This document shows, piece after piece, positions 25,347 to 34,051 of a stretch of 64,000 nt of DNA. Origin of the DNA: Sulfurospirillum sp036802865 (GTDB lineage: Bacteria; Campylobacterota; Campylobacteria; Campylobacterales; Sulfurospirillaceae); assembly GCF_036802865.1 (NCBI RefSeq), contig NZ_DAIRVK010000001.1, positions 496,001 through 560,000 of the forward strand. Direction: 5' to 3'. Numbering within the stretch: position 1 is the stretch's first letter; each line of letters opens with the position of its first letter. The translations under genes and the position numbers were made by a program. Under the pieces are notes generated by a model. It searched no databases. It was not told where the DNA came from and was given only the letters and a program-made list of their open reading frames with translations.

Positions 25347-26701
25347 TTACCTTAAAAGAAGCGTTGAAACTTCCTAAAGAAGAAATTGAAGCATTTAGAA
25401 GTGATTTGAAAAAAGAGATTGAAGCGAAAAAAGAGTTGGGTGCTTATGTTGAGCAATTGATCGGCACAAGTGTAAGTGAATACGGCGCAGGCATTCCTAT
25501 TGCGATTAAAGATAATATTCAAGTCAATGGATGGGAAGTCACGAGCGGCTCTAATATTCTTCAAGGTTATGTTGCGCCTTACAATGCCACCGTTATTGAC
25601 AATATGCTTCGCCATGGCTTGTCGCCATTTGGTCGAACAAACATGGACGAATTTGCCATGGGAAGTTCTACTGAGTCTTCATTTTACGGTAAAACACTCA
25701 ACCCTCACAATCCAAAATGTGTTCCTGGTGGCAGTAGTGGTGGAAGTGCTGCTGCGGTTGCTGGTGGCATAGCCATTGCGGCACTTGGCAGTGACACAGG
25801 AGGAAGTATTCGCCAACCAGCGGCTTTTTGCGGTTGTGTTGGGCTTAAACCAACATATGGAAAAGTGAGTCGTTACGGTTTGGGTGCATATTCGAGTTCA
25901 CTGGATCAAATTGGACCGATTACGCAAAATGTTGAAGATGCGGCCATTTTGTATGACATTATCGCAGGACATGAGCCTAAAGACTCTACCAGTGCGAATA
26001 TGGCACATCAAAGTGTGGCTGATAAACTCGATGCAAGCCGTAAAATGACGATTGCTGTGATTGAAAACTATTTGAATGAAGCCAGCCCTGAAGTGCGTGA
26101 ACGTATGATGGATGGTATTAAGGCGCTTGAAAAAGCGGGGCATACAATTATTTATCGCAATTTTATCAACTCAAAATATGATATTGCAACCTACTATGTT
26201 ATCGCAACCGCAGAAGCAAGTGCAAACTTAAGCCGTTATGATGGCGTTCGTTATGGCAATCGTGGAAGTAATGAAAACCTTAAAGAGATGTTTATTCAAA
26301 GCAGAAGCCTTGGTTTTGGTGAAGAAGTTAAACGAAGAATTCTCCTGGGAACCTTTGTTTTAAGCAGTGGCTATTACGATGCGTATTACATCAAAGCGCA
26401 ACGTGCTCGTCATTTTATCAAAGCACAGTATGAAGCAATTTTTAAAGAGGCTGATCTGATCTTTATGCCAGTAACTCCAACCAGTGCGTTTGAGTTTGGC
26501 TCAAAAGCAGATCCATTAGAGATGTATTTGAGTGATATTTATACTATCTCTCTCAATTTAGCAGGGCTTCCAGGCATTTCTGTTCCTCTTGGAATGGATA
26601 GCAAAGGTCTTCCTGTCGGTGGACAATTGATTGGTCAAGCATACGGTGAGCAAGCACTGTTAGATGGTGCATTAAGCTTAGAGCGCGAATTAGGATTATA
26701 G
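25343..26701 (+). CDS. gatA: Glutamyl-tRNA(Gln) amidotransferase subunit A
   Basis: A 452-residue amidase that releases ammonia from glutamine for GatB to convert Glu-tRNA(Gln)/Asp-tRNA(Asn). The catalytic triad is visible: Lys56 in AIKDN, cis-Ser131 in PGGSSGGSAAAVAGG and nucleophile Ser155 in SDTGGSIRQPA. Start TTG 25343 follows AAAGGA by six bases and gives the usual family length; the upstream in-frame start at 25295 would lie inside the small membrane ORF. gatB and gatC are not in the window. Confidence 0.95.
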   Translation: MITLKEALKLPKEEIEAFRSDLKKEIEAKKELGAYVEQLIGTSVSEYGAGIPIAIKDNIQVNGWEVTSGSNILQGYVAPYNATVIDNMLRHGLSPFGRTNMDEFAMGSSTESSFYGKTLNPHNPKCVPGGSSGGSAAAVAGGIAIAALGSDTGGSIRQPAAFCGCVGLKPTYGKVSRYGLGAYSSSLDQIGPITQNVEDAAILYDIIAGHEPKDSTSANMAHQSVADKLDASRKMTIAVIENYLNEASPEVRERMMDGIKALEKAGHTIIYRNFINSKYDIATYYVIATAEASANLSRYDGVRYGNRGSNENLKEMFIQSRSLGFGEEVKRRILLGTFVLSSGYYDAYYIKAQRARHFIKAQYEAIFKEADLIFMPVTPTSAFEFGSKADPLEMYLSDIYTISLNLAGLPGISVPLGMDSKGLPVGGQLIGQAYGEQALLDGALSLERELGL

Positions 26702-26711
26702 GAGAACATAG

Positions 26712-28160
26712 ATGAAGATTAGAAAAAGAGCATTAACATTTGAAGACGTATTATTAGTACCAAAATATTCAGAGATTTTACCTAAAGAGGTAGATATCAA
26801 AACAAAACTGACTAAAAATATTACATTGAATATTCCTTTGGTATCGGCTGCGATGGATACAGTAACCGAACACAGATCAGCGATTATGATGGCACGACTT
26901 GGTGGTTTGGGCATTATTCATAAAAATATGGACATAGAATCTCAAGTACGTGAAATCAGACGTGTTAAAAAAAGCGAAAGTGGCATTATTATTGATCCTG
27001 TCTCTATTAAAGCAAAAGCAACGCTTCGAGAGGCTTTGGATATTATGTCTGAATACCGTATTTCAGGTGTGCCTGTTATTGATGATAACGATACACTTAT
27101 TGGTATTTTAACCAACCGTGACCTTCGTTTTGAAAATGACTATAGTAAAAATGTCGAAGAATTAATGACGAAAATGCCTTTGATTACAGTGAAAAAAGGC
27201 ACAACATTGGATGATGCTGAAGCTATTTTTAGAACCAATAAAGTAGAAAAACTCCCTGTTGTAGATGAAAATAATAAACTTGCAGGTCTTATTACGATCA
27301 AAGATCTTAAAAAACGCCAAGAGTATCCTCATGCTAATAAAGATGCCTTTGGTAGACTTCGTGTTGGTGCGGCAATTGGTGTTGGTCAATTGGATCGTGC
27401 TCGTGCACTTGAAGCTGCGGGTGCGGATGTGCTTGTTTTAGATTCTGCACATGGGCATTCAAAAGGTATTATTGATACGGTTAAATTGATTAAAAAAGAG
27501 CTTAAGATCGATATTATCGCTGGAAATATTGCAACTAGTGAAGCTGCTGAAGCACTGGTTGCTGCGGGAGTGGATGGTATTAAAGTAGGTATAGGACCTG
27601 GAAGTATTTGTACGACGCGTATTGTTTCGGGTGTCGGTGTGCCTCAAATGTCAGCGATTGAAGAGTGTTCAGATGTAGGCCGTAAACACGGTGTTCCTGT
27701 TATTGCTGATGGTGGTATTAAGTATTCAGGTGATTTTGCAAAAGCCTTAGCTGCAGGTGCTCAAAGTGTTATGGTGGGAAGTTTACTCGCTGGAACCGAT
27801 GAGAGCCCGGGTGAGCTTATTACGTATCAAGGACGTCAGTACAAAACATACCGTGGTATGGGAAGTATTGGTGCGATGACCAAAGGAAGTAGCGATCGTT
27901 ATTTCCAAGAGGGAACTGCTGCTGATAAACTCGTTCCAGAAGGTATTGAAGGACGTGTTCCTCATGCAGGCTCTATTCGCGATGTCATTTTCCAACTCGT
28001 TGGAGGACTTCGATCTTCCATGGGGTATGTGGGTGCACGTGATATTATTGATTACCAAGAAAAAGCAGAATTTGTTGAAATTACGAGTGCGGGCTTAAAA
28101 GAGAGCCATGTGCATGATGTTATTATTACACACGAAGCGCCAAATTATCGCGTTAACTAA
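26712..28160 (+). CDS. guaB: Inosine-5'-monophosphate dehydrogenase
   Basis: A 482-residue enzyme oxidising IMP to XMP with NAD, the first committed step of GMP synthesis. The TIM barrel is interrupted by two CBS domains (about 95-200, MSEYRISGVPVIDDND and VEKLPVVDENNKL). The active-site loop GIGPGSICTTRIVSGVGVPQ contains the catalytic Cys, and the flap carries YRGMGSIGAM and EGRVPHAG. AGGAG lies seven bases before the ATG. A strong hairpin follows the stop. Confidence 0.97.
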   Translation: MKIRKRALTFEDVLLVPKYSEILPKEVDIKTKLTKNITLNIPLVSAAMDTVTEHRSAIMMARLGGLGIIHKNMDIESQVREIRRVKKSESGIIIDPVSIKAKATLREALDIMSEYRISGVPVIDDNDTLIGILTNRDLRFENDYSKNVEELMTKMPLITVKKGTTLDDAEAIFRTNKVEKLPVVDENNKLAGLITIKDLKKRQEYPHANKDAFGRLRVGAAIGVGQLDRARALEAAGADVLVLDSAHGHSKGIIDTVKLIKKELKIDIIAGNIATSEAAEALVAAGVDGIKVGIGPGSICTTRIVSGVGVPQMSAIEECSDVGRKHGVPVIADGGIKYSGDFAKALAAGAQSVMVGSLLAGTDESPGELITYQGRQYKTYRGMGSIGAMTKGSSDRYFQEGTAADKLVPEGIEGRVPHAGSIRDVIFQLVGGLRSSMGYVGARDIIDYQEKAEFVEITSAGLKESHVHDVIITHEAPNYRVN

Positions 28161-28163
28161 TAG

Positions 28164-28193
28164 AATTCTTGCAAATTTAGTTTTGCAAGAATT
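28164..28193 (+). terminator. guaB terminator hairpin
   Basis: A perfect 12-bp stem, AATTCTTGCAAA (28164-28175) with TTTGCAAGAATT (28182-28193), beginning four bases after the guaB stop codon. It is AT-rich with no clear U-run, and its right arm runs into copy B of the structured repeat. Confidence 0.6.
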
Positions 28194-28278
28194 TAAAGCA
28201 CCAAAGGTGCATGGGCGCTCTTACGAAGAAAACCTAGTGTTAGCGTAGTTTTTAGAGCTTTGCTTTGAAAACGTGTTA
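28192..28278 (+). repeat. Structured intergenic element, copy B (upstream of metX)
   Basis: The element runs from TTTAAAGCACC to AAAACGTGTTA. Its 3' hairpin is the best paired of the four: GTTTT (28248-28252) with AAAAC (28268-28272), a T-G pair, then AGAGC (28254-28258) with GCTTT (28262-28266) around TTT, 11 pairs in all. It shares the long 5' module (CGAAGAAAACCTAGTGTTA) with copy A and ends 49 bases before the metX start. Confidence 0.8.
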
Positions 28279-28290
28279 GTTATAGAGTCA

Positions 28291-28308
28291 TGGGGTCATG
28301 TGACCCCA
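28291..28308 (+). terminator. Hairpin upstream of metX
   Basis: TGGGGTCA pairs with TGACCCCA with only two bases between, followed by ATTTT. It lies 19 bases before the metX GTG start and could end read-through from guaB or act as an attenuator. Confidence 0.55.
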
Positions 28309-28327
28309 ATTTTAAATAAGGTCAATT

Positions 28328-29437
28328 GTGAATATTCAAACCTTTGTAGAACATTTTGACGAACCACTTTATCTTGAGAGTGGGCGTATCTTAGAGACAT
28401 ACGATCTCAAATACGAGACGTATGGTGAAATGAATGAGACCAAAAGCAATGTGATCGTAGTGTTCCATGCACTTACAGGTAGTCATCATGCGGCAGGTCG
28501 CTATGAAGGTGAGACGAAAGCAGGCTGGTGGGATCCTCTTATCGGAGACAATAAGATTGTAGATACAACAAAGTATTGTGTTATTTGTGTCAACATCCTC
28601 GGAAGTTGCTTTGGCTCAACGGGACCGATGAGTGTGAATTCAAAAACTAAAGAACCCTTGCGTTTAAAATTCCCTGTTCTGACAATCAGCGATATGGTGA
28701 GGGCTCAGATGAACCTTTTTACACGTTTGGGTATCAAAGAAGCGTATGCAATTATTGGTGGCTCACTGGGCGGTATGCAAGGACTTTGTATGTCGATTGA
28801 GTATCCCCATTTTGCCAAACGTGTCATACTCCTTGCCACAACGTATGCGACAGGTCCTTGGGCGATTGCTTTTAATAAATTGGCGATGGAAGGGATCGTG
28901 AAAGACCCCCGTTTCAAAAATGGCAATTATGAGATGGAAGATTTTGAAGAAGAGGGACTGCTAAGTTTTGCCATTGGTCGTATGGCAGGACACATTAGCT
29001 TTTTAAGCCCCCACTCTATGGATAAAAAGTTTGGGCGTAATTACGTTGAAACCGATGGTTTGTATGAACTTTTTGGGCGTTTTCAAGTTGAAAAATACAT
29101 GGAATACAATGGTTACAGTTTTGCCAAACGTTTCGATCCTCTCAGTTACCTTTACATCATCAAAGCGATGAATATTTTTGATGCAACGCGTAATTATGAT
29201 TCGTTAGAAGACTCACTTAAACATATTAAAGCCAAACTCACACTGATTTCGTTTCAGGGGGATTATCTTTTTATGCATGAAGAGATGGAGTTTATAAAAA
29301 CGACGATGGAAAATATGGGTAAAGGTGAAAAGGTGGATTATGTCTGTATTGACAGCCACTATGGACACGATGCCTTTTTGATTGAGTACGATAAATTTGA
29401 TTTTTATATCACAAAAGCGCTAGAAGCAAAGGTTTAA
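28328..29437 (+). CDS. metX: Homoserine O-acetyltransferase
   Basis: A 369-residue alpha/beta-hydrolase-fold enzyme that activates homoserine for methionine synthesis. Motifs: VVFHALTGSHHAAG, the long family-specific STGPMSVN region, nucleophile Ser146 in GGSLGGMQ, and catalytic His in HYGHDAFL near 350. MetX can use acetyl- or succinyl-CoA and the donor is not certain from sequence alone. Start GTG at 28328 follows AAGG by six bases. xseB begins two bases after its stop. Confidence 0.92.
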   Translation: MNIQTFVEHFDEPLYLESGRILETYDLKYETYGEMNETKSNVIVVFHALTGSHHAAGRYEGETKAGWWDPLIGDNKIVDTTKYCVICVNILGSCFGSTGPMSVNSKTKEPLRLKFPVLTISDMVRAQMNLFTRLGIKEAYAIIGGSLGGMQGLCMSIEYPHFAKRVILLATTYATGPWAIAFNKLAMEGIVKDPRFKNGNYEMEDFEEEGLLSFAIGRMAGHISFLSPHSMDKKFGRNYVETDGLYELFGRFQVEKYMEYNGYSFAKRFDPLSYLYIIKAMNIFDATRNYDSLEDSLKHIKAKLTLISFQGDYLFMHEEMEFIKTTMENMGKGEKVDYVCIDSHYGHDAFLIEYDKFDFYITKALEAKV

Positions 29438-29439
29438 AT

Positions 29440-29643
29440 ATGGCAGATGAAAAAGAGAGCTTTGAAGCTAAATTAGAAAGCGCAAAAACAATTTTGGAAA
29501 ATCTTTCCAACCCTGAGCTTTCATTGGAAGAGGGAATGAAAAAATACCAAGAGGGTATTGCGATTCTCAAAGATGCAACGAAGATGCTTGAAGAAGCAAA
29601 ATTGACTTATACTAAATTGCAAGCAAAGGAAGAATTGGCATGA
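29440..29643 (+). CDS. xseB: Exodeoxyribonuclease VII small subunit
   Basis: A 67-residue helical protein with the XseB pattern SFEAKLESAKTILENLSNPELSLEEGMKKYQEGI. It binds XseA to form the ExoVII single-strand nuclease; xseA is not in the window. The ATG lies two bases after metX, and the stop overlaps the next start (ATGA). Confidence 0.9.
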   Translation: MADEKESFEAKLESAKTILENLSNPELSLEEGMKKYQEGIAILKDATKMLEEAKLTYTKLQAKEELA

Positions 29644-30431
29644 AAATAGCGGCATTGCAACTCAGCACGCTTCCGATGAGTGAGGCAAAACTCGATTATT
29701 ATTTTCGTATCTGCAAACAAAAAGAGGTCGAAGTTGTGTTACTGAGCGAGTATGCGCTGAATAGCTTTTTTAAAGAGCTAGAGAGTATGCCGATCTCCAT
29801 GATTAAAGAGCAATCAAACCATAAAATAGAAGTTTTAAAGAAGCTTTGCGCTGATTATGATTTACATGTCATTGCTCCTATTGTCAATGTAAAGGGTGAA
29901 TTTTGCTACAAATGCAATGCCCATTTTTCGCCAAAATCTGTTCATTTTTTTGACCAACAATTTTTGATCAATTATAAACACTGGAATGAAGAGAAGTTTT
30001 TTGCCAATGCGGTTTCTAAATACACGTTGCCTATCTTTTTACATGATGGTATTCGCTTTGGAATCGTAAGTGGATATGAGCTTCATTTTGATGCTGTTTG
30101 GATGGAAGTGATGAAGAAAAATGTGGATGTGGTACTCACAGCGACCTCTTCGACGTTTGATTCAGTACATCGCTGGGAAGAGCTTTTGAAAATGAGAGCC
30201 ATGCTAAACAATGTTTATATTTTGCGTGCGAACCGTGTTGGCAGTTATAAAGAAGAAGAGACATGGCAGTTTTACGGCAAAAGTAGCCTCATTTCTCCTT
30301 TTGGAGATGTTGAACTCACGTTGGGAGACAAAGAAGAGATGCTTGTTGCGACTATCGAAAAAGAGAGCCTAAGCGATGCACGAAAACTGTGGGGATGGAA
30401 GAAACAGGTGAGCAAAAGGGAATCGTTATGA
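29640..30431 (+). CDS. Nitrilase-superfamily protein lacking the catalytic cysteine
   Basis: A 263-residue carbon-nitrogen hydrolase fold. The first two triad positions are present, Glu37 in LLSEYAL and Lys113 in INYKHWNEEKFF, but the nucleophile position, normally in ICYE, reads VSGYELHF with Gly145 in place of Cys (codon GGA near 30072-30074). It is therefore likely to be catalytically dead or repurposed. It sits in a tightly overlapping cluster: four-base overlaps with xseB before and the ThiF-like gene after. Some free-standing homologues are amidases of unknown substrate; I assign no substrate. Confidence 0.8.
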   Translation: MKIAALQLSTLPMSEAKLDYYFRICKQKEVEVVLLSEYALNSFFKELESMPISMIKEQSNHKIEVLKKLCADYDLHVIAPIVNVKGEFCYKCNAHFSPKSVHFFDQQFLINYKHWNEEKFFANAVSKYTLPIFLHDGIRFGIVSGYELHFDAVWMEVMKKNVDVVLTATSSTFDSVHRWEELLKMRAMLNNVYILRANRVGSYKEEETWQFYGKSSLISPFGDVELTLGDKEEMLVATIEKESLSDARKLWGWKKQVSKRESL

Positions 30432-31093
30432 TGCATTATTTCCACAGGCAAGTACAGCTGTGGGGAGAAGCAACACAACAAAGTTTGCAAACTAAAAAGA
30501 TCGTCATTATAGGCTGTGGTGGGCTTGGAAGTTCTTTGGCGTATGCTCTAGGAAGTTCAGGTATTGGTGAAATTCACCTCGTAGATTTTGATGAGGTGAG
30601 TGTACATAACATTCACCGCCAAATCGCTTTTAAAGTGGGGGATGAGGGAAAACTCAAAGCCGATGTCGTGAAAGAGAGCATTGAAAACCGTTGTCCGTTT
30701 GTGAAGGTTTATGCGCATATTGGTCGATTAGAAGACTTTACAGGTAAAGATATTAAAGTCGATCTCATCATCGATGCAACCGATAATTTACCCACACGTG
30801 CGCTCATTGATATCTATGCTAAAAAGGTGAAGACACCATGGCTTTATGGCTCGGTTGAGGCATTTAATGGGCAGGTCTGTTTTTTTGAGAAGAGTAGTTT
30901 TAAAGCTTTTCAAATCAGCAACAAAACGCCCTCTGGTATTGCCGCGCCCATTGTGATGCACATCGCCTCGTTGCAAGCCAATTTAGCGCTTCGTTATTTG
31001 GCAGGGCTCAGTGTTAAAAAAGATTTGCTTTATTATCTGTTTATAAATGATGAGGGTGAGTTAATTACCCAAAAATTTGGAATGCCACACTAA
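30428..31093 (+). CDS. ThiF/MoeB/HesA-family E1-like protein
   Basis: A 221-residue adenylation-domain protein. The nucleotide-binding glycine motif IIGCGGLGSSLAYALGSSG (about 26-44), VDFDEVSVHNIHRQ (the Asp and Arg that contact ATP) and the GKLKADV segment are intact, as is DATDNLPTR. The C-terminal half lacks the paired CxxC zinc motifs and the usual catalytic Cys of ThiF/MoeB, having only ISNKTPSGIAAPIVMHIASLQAN in that region. It should adenylate a small sulfur-carrier or other C terminus, but the partner is unclear. ATG overlaps the upstream gene (ATGA). Confidence 0.82.
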   Translation: MMHYFHRQVQLWGEATQQSLQTKKIVIIGCGGLGSSLAYALGSSGIGEIHLVDFDEVSVHNIHRQIAFKVGDEGKLKADVVKESIENRCPFVKVYAHIGRLEDFTGKDIKVDLIIDATDNLPTRALIDIYAKKVKTPWLYGSVEAFNGQVCFFEKSSFKAFQISNKTPSGIAAPIVMHIASLQANLALRYLAGLSVKKDLLYYLFINDEGELITQKFGMPH

Positions 31094-31123
31094 AAAATTG
31101 TTTTACATCTAAAAGGAAAACCA

Positions 31124-32254
31124 TTGCATTTTGAACCGTATCCGTTTGAAAAATTGACCGAGTTACTCAAAGATATTACACCAAGTAGTGCGTATCCAGC
31201 TGTCTCTCTTACCATTGGTGAGCCACAGTTTGAAACGCCTGATTTCATTCAGCAAGCACTTCAAAACAGCAGTGCATTGTTGAACAAATACCCAAAATCT
31301 TCAGGCGAAGCATATGTGAATGAAGCGCAACGCAGTTTTGTAAAAAAGCGCTTTGGCGTTGAACTAAAATCAACTGAACTTCTCTCTACTTTTGGAACCA
31401 GAGAGGTACTGTTTAATTTTCCACAATACCTCTTACATGACAAGTCAAATCCTGTCATGGCATATACCAACCCTTTTTATCAGATTTACGAGGGTGCCGC
31501 TATTGCCAGTCGTGCACGTGCTGTGCATCTGAATCTTACCAAAGAGAACGCATTTAAGCCTGATATTAATTTGCCAGCTTTAAAAGAGGCTGATCTTATT
31601 ATCTTGAATTTTCCAAACAATCCAACAACTTCTGTTTTAAGTCTTGATGAACTGGGCGAGTGGGTAAAATTTGCTCTGAAATACGACATTGTTCTCTTAA
31701 ACGATGAGTGTTACAGTGAAATTTATGCGGGCGAAAAGCCACCTTCACTCTTAGAAGCAAGTTTACATGTTGGAAACGATACGTTTAAAAATGTGTTGGT
31801 GATTAATTCTATCTCTAAACGAAGCTCCGCTCCAGGTCTTCGCTCAGGCTTTATTGCAGGAGATGAGAAAATATTGAGTGGTTACATGAAGTACCGAACG
31901 TATATAGGGGCTGGTATTCCATTACCCCTTCAAATGGCTTCTACTGTGGCATGGAACGATATGGAACATGTGGAGCTTACCTGTGCACAATACGCGAAAA
32001 ACCTCTCCTTAGCACATGAAATTTTAGGCGTCTCCGCGGTAAATGCAACATTTTATGTTTGGCTAGAAGTAGGGGATGATTTGGAGTTTACGTGTAAACT
32101 TTATGCACAGAAAAATATTAAAGTTTTACCAGGCCGTTTCTTAGGACGTGCTGGTATGGGTGATGGATATGTACGCATCGCACTTGTTGAAAACAGTGTG
32201 AAAACAGAAGCTATTTTAAAAGAGATAAAAGATTTTATCGCTACCTCAAAGTAA
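31124..32254 (+). CDS. dapC: Class I/II aminotransferase, probable succinyldiaminopimelate aminotransferase
   Basis: A 376-residue PLP-dependent fold-type I enzyme. Key points are LTIGEPQFETPDFI at the N terminus, FPNNPT (about 165), DECYSEIY with the PLP-contacting Asp and Tyr, and the Schiff-base Lys in SISKRSSAPGLRSG (about 230). The N-terminal pattern and length fit the Campylobacterota group assigned to lysine/peptidoglycan biosynthesis (DapC); dapE lies 4 kb downstream and murC follows directly, which agrees. A different amino donor specificity cannot be excluded. Start TTG with AAAAGGA seven bases upstream. Confidence 0.75.
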   Translation: MHFEPYPFEKLTELLKDITPSSAYPAVSLTIGEPQFETPDFIQQALQNSSALLNKYPKSSGEAYVNEAQRSFVKKRFGVELKSTELLSTFGTREVLFNFPQYLLHDKSNPVMAYTNPFYQIYEGAAIASRARAVHLNLTKENAFKPDINLPALKEADLIILNFPNNPTTSVLSLDELGEWVKFALKYDIVLLNDECYSEIYAGEKPPSLLEASLHVGNDTFKNVLVINSISKRSSAPGLRSGFIAGDEKILSGYMKYRTYIGAGIPLPLQMASTVAWNDMEHVELTCAQYAKNLSLAHEILGVSAVNATFYVWLEVGDDLEFTCKLYAQKNIKVLPGRFLGRAGMGDGYVRIALVENSVKTEAILKEIKDFIATSK

Positions 32255-32298
32255 AGCGTAAAACATGATGGCAGCAAATGTCAAAAATGGTATATTTC

Positions 32299-32368
32299 TG
32301 CCTCAAAGAGGCAAGCTTTAGTGCACAGCGCAGCGTAGCTTTTCAAGCTTTGCTTGTAAAGCGTGTAA
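32299..32368 (+). repeat. Structured intergenic element, copy C (upstream of murC)
   Basis: A small hairpin TGCCTC/GAGGCA (32299-32313), then AGCTTTAGTGC, then the conserved 3' hairpin: GCTTT (32338-32342) with AAAGC (32358-32362), a T-T mismatch, CAAGC (32344-32348) with GCTTG (32352-32356), loop TTT. The outer stem has G-C/C-G where copies A and B have G-C/T-A. It ends 28 bases before the murC start. No other feature is seen in 32255-32396. Confidence 0.8.
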
Positions 32369-32396
32369 AAATAGATTTAGTGACGAAGGAAAAGAG

Positions 32397-33707
32397 TTGA
32401 AAAAAGTTCATTTTGTAGGTATTGGTGGAATTGGGCTTTCTGCCTTAGCAAAGTATTTGAAGCAAGAGGGTTATGAAATTACGGGTTCGGATGTTAAGGC
32501 AACAAAAATTACAGCGGGTTTGGAAGAAATGGGTATTCTTGTGCGTATTCCGCACGATCCTGATTGTATTACAGACCAAGACTTGGTGGTTTTCTCTGCT
32601 GTTATTAAGCCCGATAATATAGAGCTCGTACGCGCACGTGAAAAAGGTATGAGCATTATGCCACGTCGTGAAGCATTGCTTTTTATTTTGAAAAATCGAC
32701 GTGTTTTTTCTGTGTGTGGAGCCCATGGTAAAAGTACCACAAGTGCGATGCTCGCTTCTATGGTTGAGGGCTCTTTGGTCATTGGGGCTGAAAGTAAGCA
32801 GTACGGTTCAAATATGTACTACAAAGAGGGCAATAATGTCATTTTTGAAGCCGATGAGAGTGATGAGAGTTTCTTAAATTCCAATCCGTATATTGCGATT
32901 GTGACCAATGCTGAGCCTGAGCATATGGAGTATTATAACTACGATTTAAACCGTTTTTACGGAGCTTACAGACACTTTTTAGAAAGTGCAAAGATACGCG
33001 TCATTAATGCCGAAGATCCTTTTTTAAGTACACTTAGTGAACTTGAAGCGGACCGTCTTTATCCGAGTCGTGACATCACAGACATTCAAATGATCATGCG
33101 TGATGGTGAGCCTTTTACTTCCTTTGTTCTTAAAGATTTGGGACGTTTTGAAGTTTGGGGTATTGGTGCGCATATAGCGTTGGATGCTTCTTTGGCGATC
33201 TTAGCAAGCTTGCATGAGATGGATGTCGAAACAGCACGTGCAAAACTCAAAAACTATAAAGGGATTAAAAAACGTTTTGATCTTTTAACGAAACATGAGA
33301 ATTTCGCCTTGATTGATGATTATGGGCACCACCCAACAGAAATTAAAGCGACATTGGGGTCTGCTAAAACCTATGCCAAACTTATGGGACTTAAAAAAAT
33401 TACAGCTATTTGGCAACCACATAAATATTCCCGTACCATTGATAATTTAGAGAGCTTTGTTCACTGTTTTGAAGGGGTCGATCAATTGGTGATTTTGCCT
33501 GTATGGAAAGCAGGGGAAAAAGAGGTTTTTATTGATTTTGCACAAGAATTTGCGCGTTATTCTCCTCTTTTCCCACCGCGTGTTTACCGAAAAGATGATA
33601 GTATTGAGATATTTTCCAATGAAGCAAATCAACATCTCTTTAATGAAGGCTTGGTGATTAGTTTTGGAGCAGGCGATATAACTTATCAACTCAGGGGTGT
33701 GATGTAA
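32397..33707 (+). CDS. murC: UDP-N-acetylmuramate--L-alanine ligase
   Basis: A 436-residue cytoplasmic Mur ligase adding L-Ala to UDP-MurNAc. The N-terminal UDP-binding GIGGIGLSALAKYL (about 7-20), ATP loop GAHGKSTTSAM (about 107-117), FEADESDESFL and the C-terminal DDYGHHPTEIKAT (about 310-322) are all present. Start TTG follows GAAGGA by six bases. The stop shares a base with the next ATG. Confidence 0.95.
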   Translation: MKKVHFVGIGGIGLSALAKYLKQEGYEITGSDVKATKITAGLEEMGILVRIPHDPDCITDQDLVVFSAVIKPDNIELVRAREKGMSIMPRREALLFILKNRRVFSVCGAHGKSTTSAMLASMVEGSLVIGAESKQYGSNMYYKEGNNVIFEADESDESFLNSNPYIAIVTNAEPEHMEYYNYDLNRFYGAYRHFLESAKIRVINAEDPFLSTLSELEADRLYPSRDITDIQMIMRDGEPFTSFVLKDLGRFEVWGIGAHIALDASLAILASLHEMDVETARAKLKNYKGIKKRFDLLTKHENFALIDDYGHHPTEIKATLGSAKTYAKLMGLKKITAIWQPHKYSRTIDNLESFVHCFEGVDQLVILPVWKAGEKEVFIDFAQEFARYSPLFPPRVYRKDDSIEIFSNEANQHLFNEGLVISFGAGDITYQLRGVM

Positions 33708-34051
33708 TGCAACTTTTACTTTTTTTGGCAGTGGCTTTTCTGATTGTATTTGGACTTTATGCCAAGAAGAGTGCGCTTTCCAAAAAAGCAAAAGTAGGGC
33801 TTGGAGTTGCCTTTGCGCTTCTTGCTCTATTTTCATGGTGGTATGAAGGACATACACGTGAAAATACAGAACACAACCGATTGCTCATTAGTGCTTTTAA
33901 GCAGGGTAAAACACTCTATTGTGATGGGCGTGAAATCTCTTCAGCGACATTTGTATTTGTCAGTGGAACGCTGAGCTTCATTGCAAATGATAAAAATAAA
34001 AATGATAAAGGCGTAGTCATCGATATGGTTACATGTAAACTAGAGCACTAA
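33707..34051 (+). CDS. Small two-span membrane protein between murC and mutS2
   Basis: A 114-residue protein with hydrophobic segments at about 2-18 and 27-45, then an external or cytoplasmic domain with TLYCDGREISSATFVFVSGTLSFIAND and a second Cys near the end (DMVTCKLEH). Both ends overlap neighbours by one base (TAATG), so it is translated with murC and mutS2. The same gene slot appears in Campylobacter from memory, but I know of no assigned function. Confidence 0.75.
   Translation: MQLLLFLAVAFLIVFGLYAKKSALSKKAKVGLGVAFALLALFSWWYEGHTRENTEHNRLLISAFKQGKTLYCDGREISSATFVFVSGTLSFIANDKNKNDKGVVIDMVTCKLEH

Noticed and set aside
32269..32325. 18-codon ORF upstream of murC
   Set aside because: No ribosome-binding site, and it runs into the structured element; no sign of coding.
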